A DNA stretch of 64,000 bases from Solea solea. Lineage: Eukaryota; Chordata; Actinopteri; Pleuronectiformes; Soleidae. Where the stretch lies: contig NW_026704059.1 of assembly GCF_958295425.1 (NCBI RefSeq), positions 186,001 through 250,000 of the forward strand. Reading direction: 5' to 3'. A program made the position numbers and the translations under genes. The notes beneath the pieces were generated by a model, which made no database searches, was not told where the DNA came from, and saw nothing but the letters and a program-made list of their open reading frames with translations. Every line of letters begins with the position of its first letter. Position 1 is the first letter of the stretch. Below, piece by piece: positions 61,201-64,000 of this stretch.

Positions 61201-64000
61201 AAAAAGTTAACATCTTATAAGATATACTTCTGTACCCTCAGTGTTTGGTTTTGCAATGATTTCACTGTTTGGATGTGTTTTTTCTATTTGTGTCTGTTTT
61301 TGTGCACATTCAGCAAGTATACGGCTGTTTTCTGATTTTTTTAAATTTTCTACTGTCCCATAACATAAACCTCACAAATAAAGTTAAAATCTTATAAGAT
61401 ATAGTTATATGCCTTCAGTGTTTGATTTTGCAATGATTTCACTGTTTGGATGTGTTTTTCTATTTGTGTCTGTTTATGTGCAAGTATACGGCTGTTTTCT
61501 GATTTTTTTCAATTTTCTACTGTCCCATAACATAAACCTCACAAATAAAGTTAACATCTTATAAGATATACTTCTGTACCCTCAGTGTTTGATTTTGCAA
61601 TGATTTCACTGTTTGGATTTGTTTTTCTATTTGTGTCTGTTTTTGTGCAAGTATACGGCTCTTTTCTGATTTTTTTCAATTTTCTACTGTCCCATAACAT
61701 AAACCTCACAAATAAAGTTAACATCTTATAAGATATACTTCAGTACCCTCAGTGTTTGATTTTGCAATGATTTCACTGTTTGGATGTGTTTTTCTATTTG
61801 TGTCTGTTTTTGTGCACATTCAGCAAGTATACGGCTGTTTTCTAATTTTTTTCAATTTTCTACTGTCCCATAACATAAACCTCACAAATAAAGTTAAAAT
61901 CTTATAAGATATAGTTATTTACCCTCAGTGTTTGGTTTTGCAATGATTTCACTGTTTGGATGTGTTTTTCTATTTGTGTCTGTTTTTGTGCACATTCAGC
62001 AAGTATACGGCTGTTTTCTGATTTTTTTCAATTTTCTACTGTCCCATAACATAAACCTCACAAATAAAGTTAACATCTTATAAGATATACTTCTGTACCC
62101 TCAGTGTTTGATTTTGCAATGATTTCACTGTTTGGATGTGTTTTGCTATTTGTGTCTGTTTTTGTGCACATTCAGCAAGTATACGGCTCTTTTCTGATTT
62201 TTTTCAATTTTCTACTGTCCCATAACATAAACCTCACAAATAAAGTTAACATCTTATAAGATATACTTCTGTACCCTCAGTGTTTGATTTTGCAATGATT
62301 TCACTGTTTGGATGTGTTTTTCTATTTGTGTCTGTTTTTGTGCAAGTATACGGCTGTTTTCTGATTTTTTTCAATTTTCTACTGTCCCATAACATAAACC
62401 TCACAAATAAAGTTAACATCTTATAAGATATACTTCTGTACCCTCAGTGTTTGATTTTGCAATGATTTCACTGTTTGGATTTGTTTTTCTATTTGTGTCT
62501 GTTTTTGTGCAAGTATACGGCTCTTTTCTGATTTTTTTCAATTTTCTACTGTCCCATAACATAAACCTCACAAATAAAGTTAACATCTTATAAGATATAC
62601 TTCTGTACCCTCAGTGTTTGATTTTGCAATGATTTCACTGTTTGGATGTGTTTTTCTATTTGTGTCTGTTTTTGTGCACATTCAGCAAGTATACGGCTGT
62701 TTTCTGATTTTTTTCAATTTTCTACTGTCCCATAACATAAACCTCACAAATAAAGTTAAAATCTTATAAGATATAGTTATTTACCCTCAGTGTTTGGTTT
62801 TGCAATGATTTCACTGTTTGGATGTGTTTTTCTATTTGTGTCTGTTTTTGTGCACATTCAGCAAGTATACGGCTGTTTTCTGATTTTTTTAAATTTTCTA
62901 CTGTCCCATAACATAAACCTCACAAATAAAGTTAAAATCTTATAAGATATAGTTATATGCCTTCAGTGTTTGATTTTGCAATGATTTCACTGTTTGGATG
63001 TGTTTTGCTATTTGTGTCTGTTTTTGTGCACATTCAGCAAGTATACGGCTGTTTTCTGATTTTTTTCAATTTTCTACTGTCCCATAACATAAACCTCACA
63101 AATAAAGTTAAAATCTTATAAGATATACTTCTCTACCCTCAGTGTTTGATTTTGCAATGATTTCACTGTTTGGATGTGTTTTTCTATTTGTGTCTGTTTT
63201 TGTGCAAGTATACGGCTGTTTTCTGATTTTTTTCAATTTTCTACTGTCCCATAACATAAACCTCACAAATAAAGTTAACATCTTATAAGATATACTTCTG
63301 TACCCTCAGTGTTTGATTTTGCAATGATTTCACTGTTTGGATGTGTTTTGCTATTTGTGTCTGTTTTTGTGCACATTCAGCAAGTATACGGCTGTTTTCT
63401 GATTTTTTTCAATTTTCTACTGTCCCATAACATAAACCTCACAAATAAAGTTAAAATCTTATAAGATATAGTTATATGCCTTCAGTGTTTGATTTTGCAA
63501 TGATTTCACTGTTTGGATGTGTTTTTCTATTTGTGTCTGTTTATGTGCAAGTATACGGCTGTTTTCTGATTTTTTTCAATTTTCTACTGTCCCATAACAT
63601 AAACCTCACAAATAAAGTTAACATCTTATAAGATATACTTCTGTACCCTCAGTGTTTGATTTTGCAATGATTTCACTGTTTGGATTTGTTTTTCTATTTG
63701 TGTCTGTTTTTGTGCAAGTATACGGCTCTTTTCTGATTTTTTTCAATTTTCTACTGTCCCATAACATAAACCTCACAAATAAAGTTAACATCTTATAAGA
63801 TATACTTCTGTACCCTCAGTGTTTGATTTTGCAATGATTTCACTGTTTGGATGTGTTTTTCTATTTGTGTCTGTTTTTGTGCACATTCAGCAAGTATACG
63901 GCTGTTTTCTGATTTTTTTCAATTTTCTACTGTCCCATAACATAAACCTCACAAATAAAGTTAAAATCTTATAAGATATAGTTATTTACCCTCAGTGTTT
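58290..64000 (+). repeat. Array segment 10: tandem 1205-bp 7-mer and shared blocks
   Basis: Order: CL KL ML CtS MS CL MS; CL KL ML CtS MS CL MS; MS CL KS CL MS CS CL KL CL CS; CS CL KL ML CtS CL MS CS CL; then the first 37 bases of a K-type unit. Units of the 7-mer are 58290-59494 and 59495-60699. Markers in both: aaatt tail in K, ttttgct in the following M, and a Ct head after gttaaaatc. The first four monomers recur at 62583-63277 (offset 3088 from the second copy) and then diverge. The array runs off the window end. Confidence 0.9.

Larger units (their letters stand above)
1..64000 (+). repeat. Satellite DNA array of 167/176-bp monomers filling the window
   Basis: The same unit repeats head to tail from the first base to the last, always in the same orientation. 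Taking the monomer start at the A-rich junction before the motif tcttataagat, I count 374 full units (1-63963): 167 of about 176 bp and 207 of about 167 bp. The sum agrees with the coordinates: 374 x 167 plus 167 x 9 plus a net 2 from eight 1-bp insertions or deletions gives 63963. Base composition of monomer 1 is A 44, T 78, C 28, G 26, so 69% A+T with strong T-over-A skew. Divergence between monomers is mostly a few substitutions at recurring sites. Size, order and higher-order structure fit a centromeric or pericentromeric satellite of a eukaryote; this is inference. I do not recognise the family. No gene, transposon or unique DNA interrupts it. Confidence 0.98.

Noticed and set aside
1..64000. 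CRISPR array
   Set aside because: Units of 167-176 bp repeat end to end with no unique spacers and no associated genes.
1..64000. Primate alpha satellite, suggested by the mean monomer length of 171 bp
   Set aside because: The mean is only an average of 167 and 176 bp units. I see no alpha-satellite sequence motifs and no CENP-B box (the unit has a single CpG, in tacggctg).
1..64000. Telomeric or rDNA-associated repeats
   Set aside because: No TTAGGG-type runs and no rRNA-like sequence; composition is uniform AT-rich satellite throughout.
1..64000. Assembly artefact created by repeated consensus
   Set aside because: Monomers carry many distinct private variants in non-repeating order, and duplicated blocks have small differences, so it is not a simple copied consensus. 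Copy number of near-identical blocks still needs raw-read support.

Overview
The whole 64 kb window is one uninterrupted head-to-tail satellite DNA array. I read 374 complete monomers (1-63963) plus the first 37 bases of another (63964-64000). All lie in the same orientation. There is no unique sequence, transposon insertion, inversion or array edge, so the array is longer than the window at both ends. I see no protein-coding gene, RNA gene, CRISPR array, origin or bacterial feature.

There are two monomer lengths: 176 bp (L, 167 copies) and 167 bp (S, 207 copies). They differ by one 9-bp segment flanked by GCA. Six 1-bp insertions or deletions explain the remaining length differences, apart from two monomers that share a 1-bp deletion. 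The mean is 171.0 bp. A long monomer is about 69% A+T and 44% T on the + strand, with a single CpG. CpG depletion with TG excess suggests a genome with vertebrate-like cytosine methylation. The monomer size, tandem order and higher-order repetition suggest centromeric or pericentromeric satellite from a eukaryote. I do not recognise the family and cannot name the species.

Monomers fall into head classes by bases 16-39. K has gttatttaccctc followed by tttggttttg; K2 is the same but with tttgattttg. M has gttatatgccttc. G has ggtatatgccttc. C has cttctgtaccctc, Ct has cttctctaccctc and Ca has cttctgtaccatc. With L or S added, these codes let the array be read as a string, given segment by segment in the feature list. 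The string shows a mosaic of local higher-order repeats rather than one fixed period: 2-, 3-, 5-, 7-, 8-, 9- and 9/10-monomer units, a 17-monomer block repeated 4274 bp later, and blocks shared over 27-34 kb. This is the pattern expected from repeated unequal exchange and conversion.

Layout: 1-8223 is a mixed region ending in a dimer repeat. 8224-13488 is a C-rich 9/10-monomer repeat. 13489-23742 holds the 4274-bp-spaced duplication. 23743-26635 is a tandem 1530-bp 9-mer. 26636-31772 holds a block shared with 53.7 kb and 60.4 kb, then a 1381-bp 8-mer. 31773-45510 is a G/M/K-rich mixture. 45511-53180 holds a 5-mer of 853 bp. 53181-58289 has the distant copies, and 58290-64000 has a tandem 1205-bp 7-mer and further shared blocks.

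Each monomer carries a 12-bp palindrome, roughly helically spaced T-tracts, and an AATAAA followed by GT-rich sequence. All monomer counts and comparisons were made by eye, checked for consistency against coordinates, and not by alignment software.
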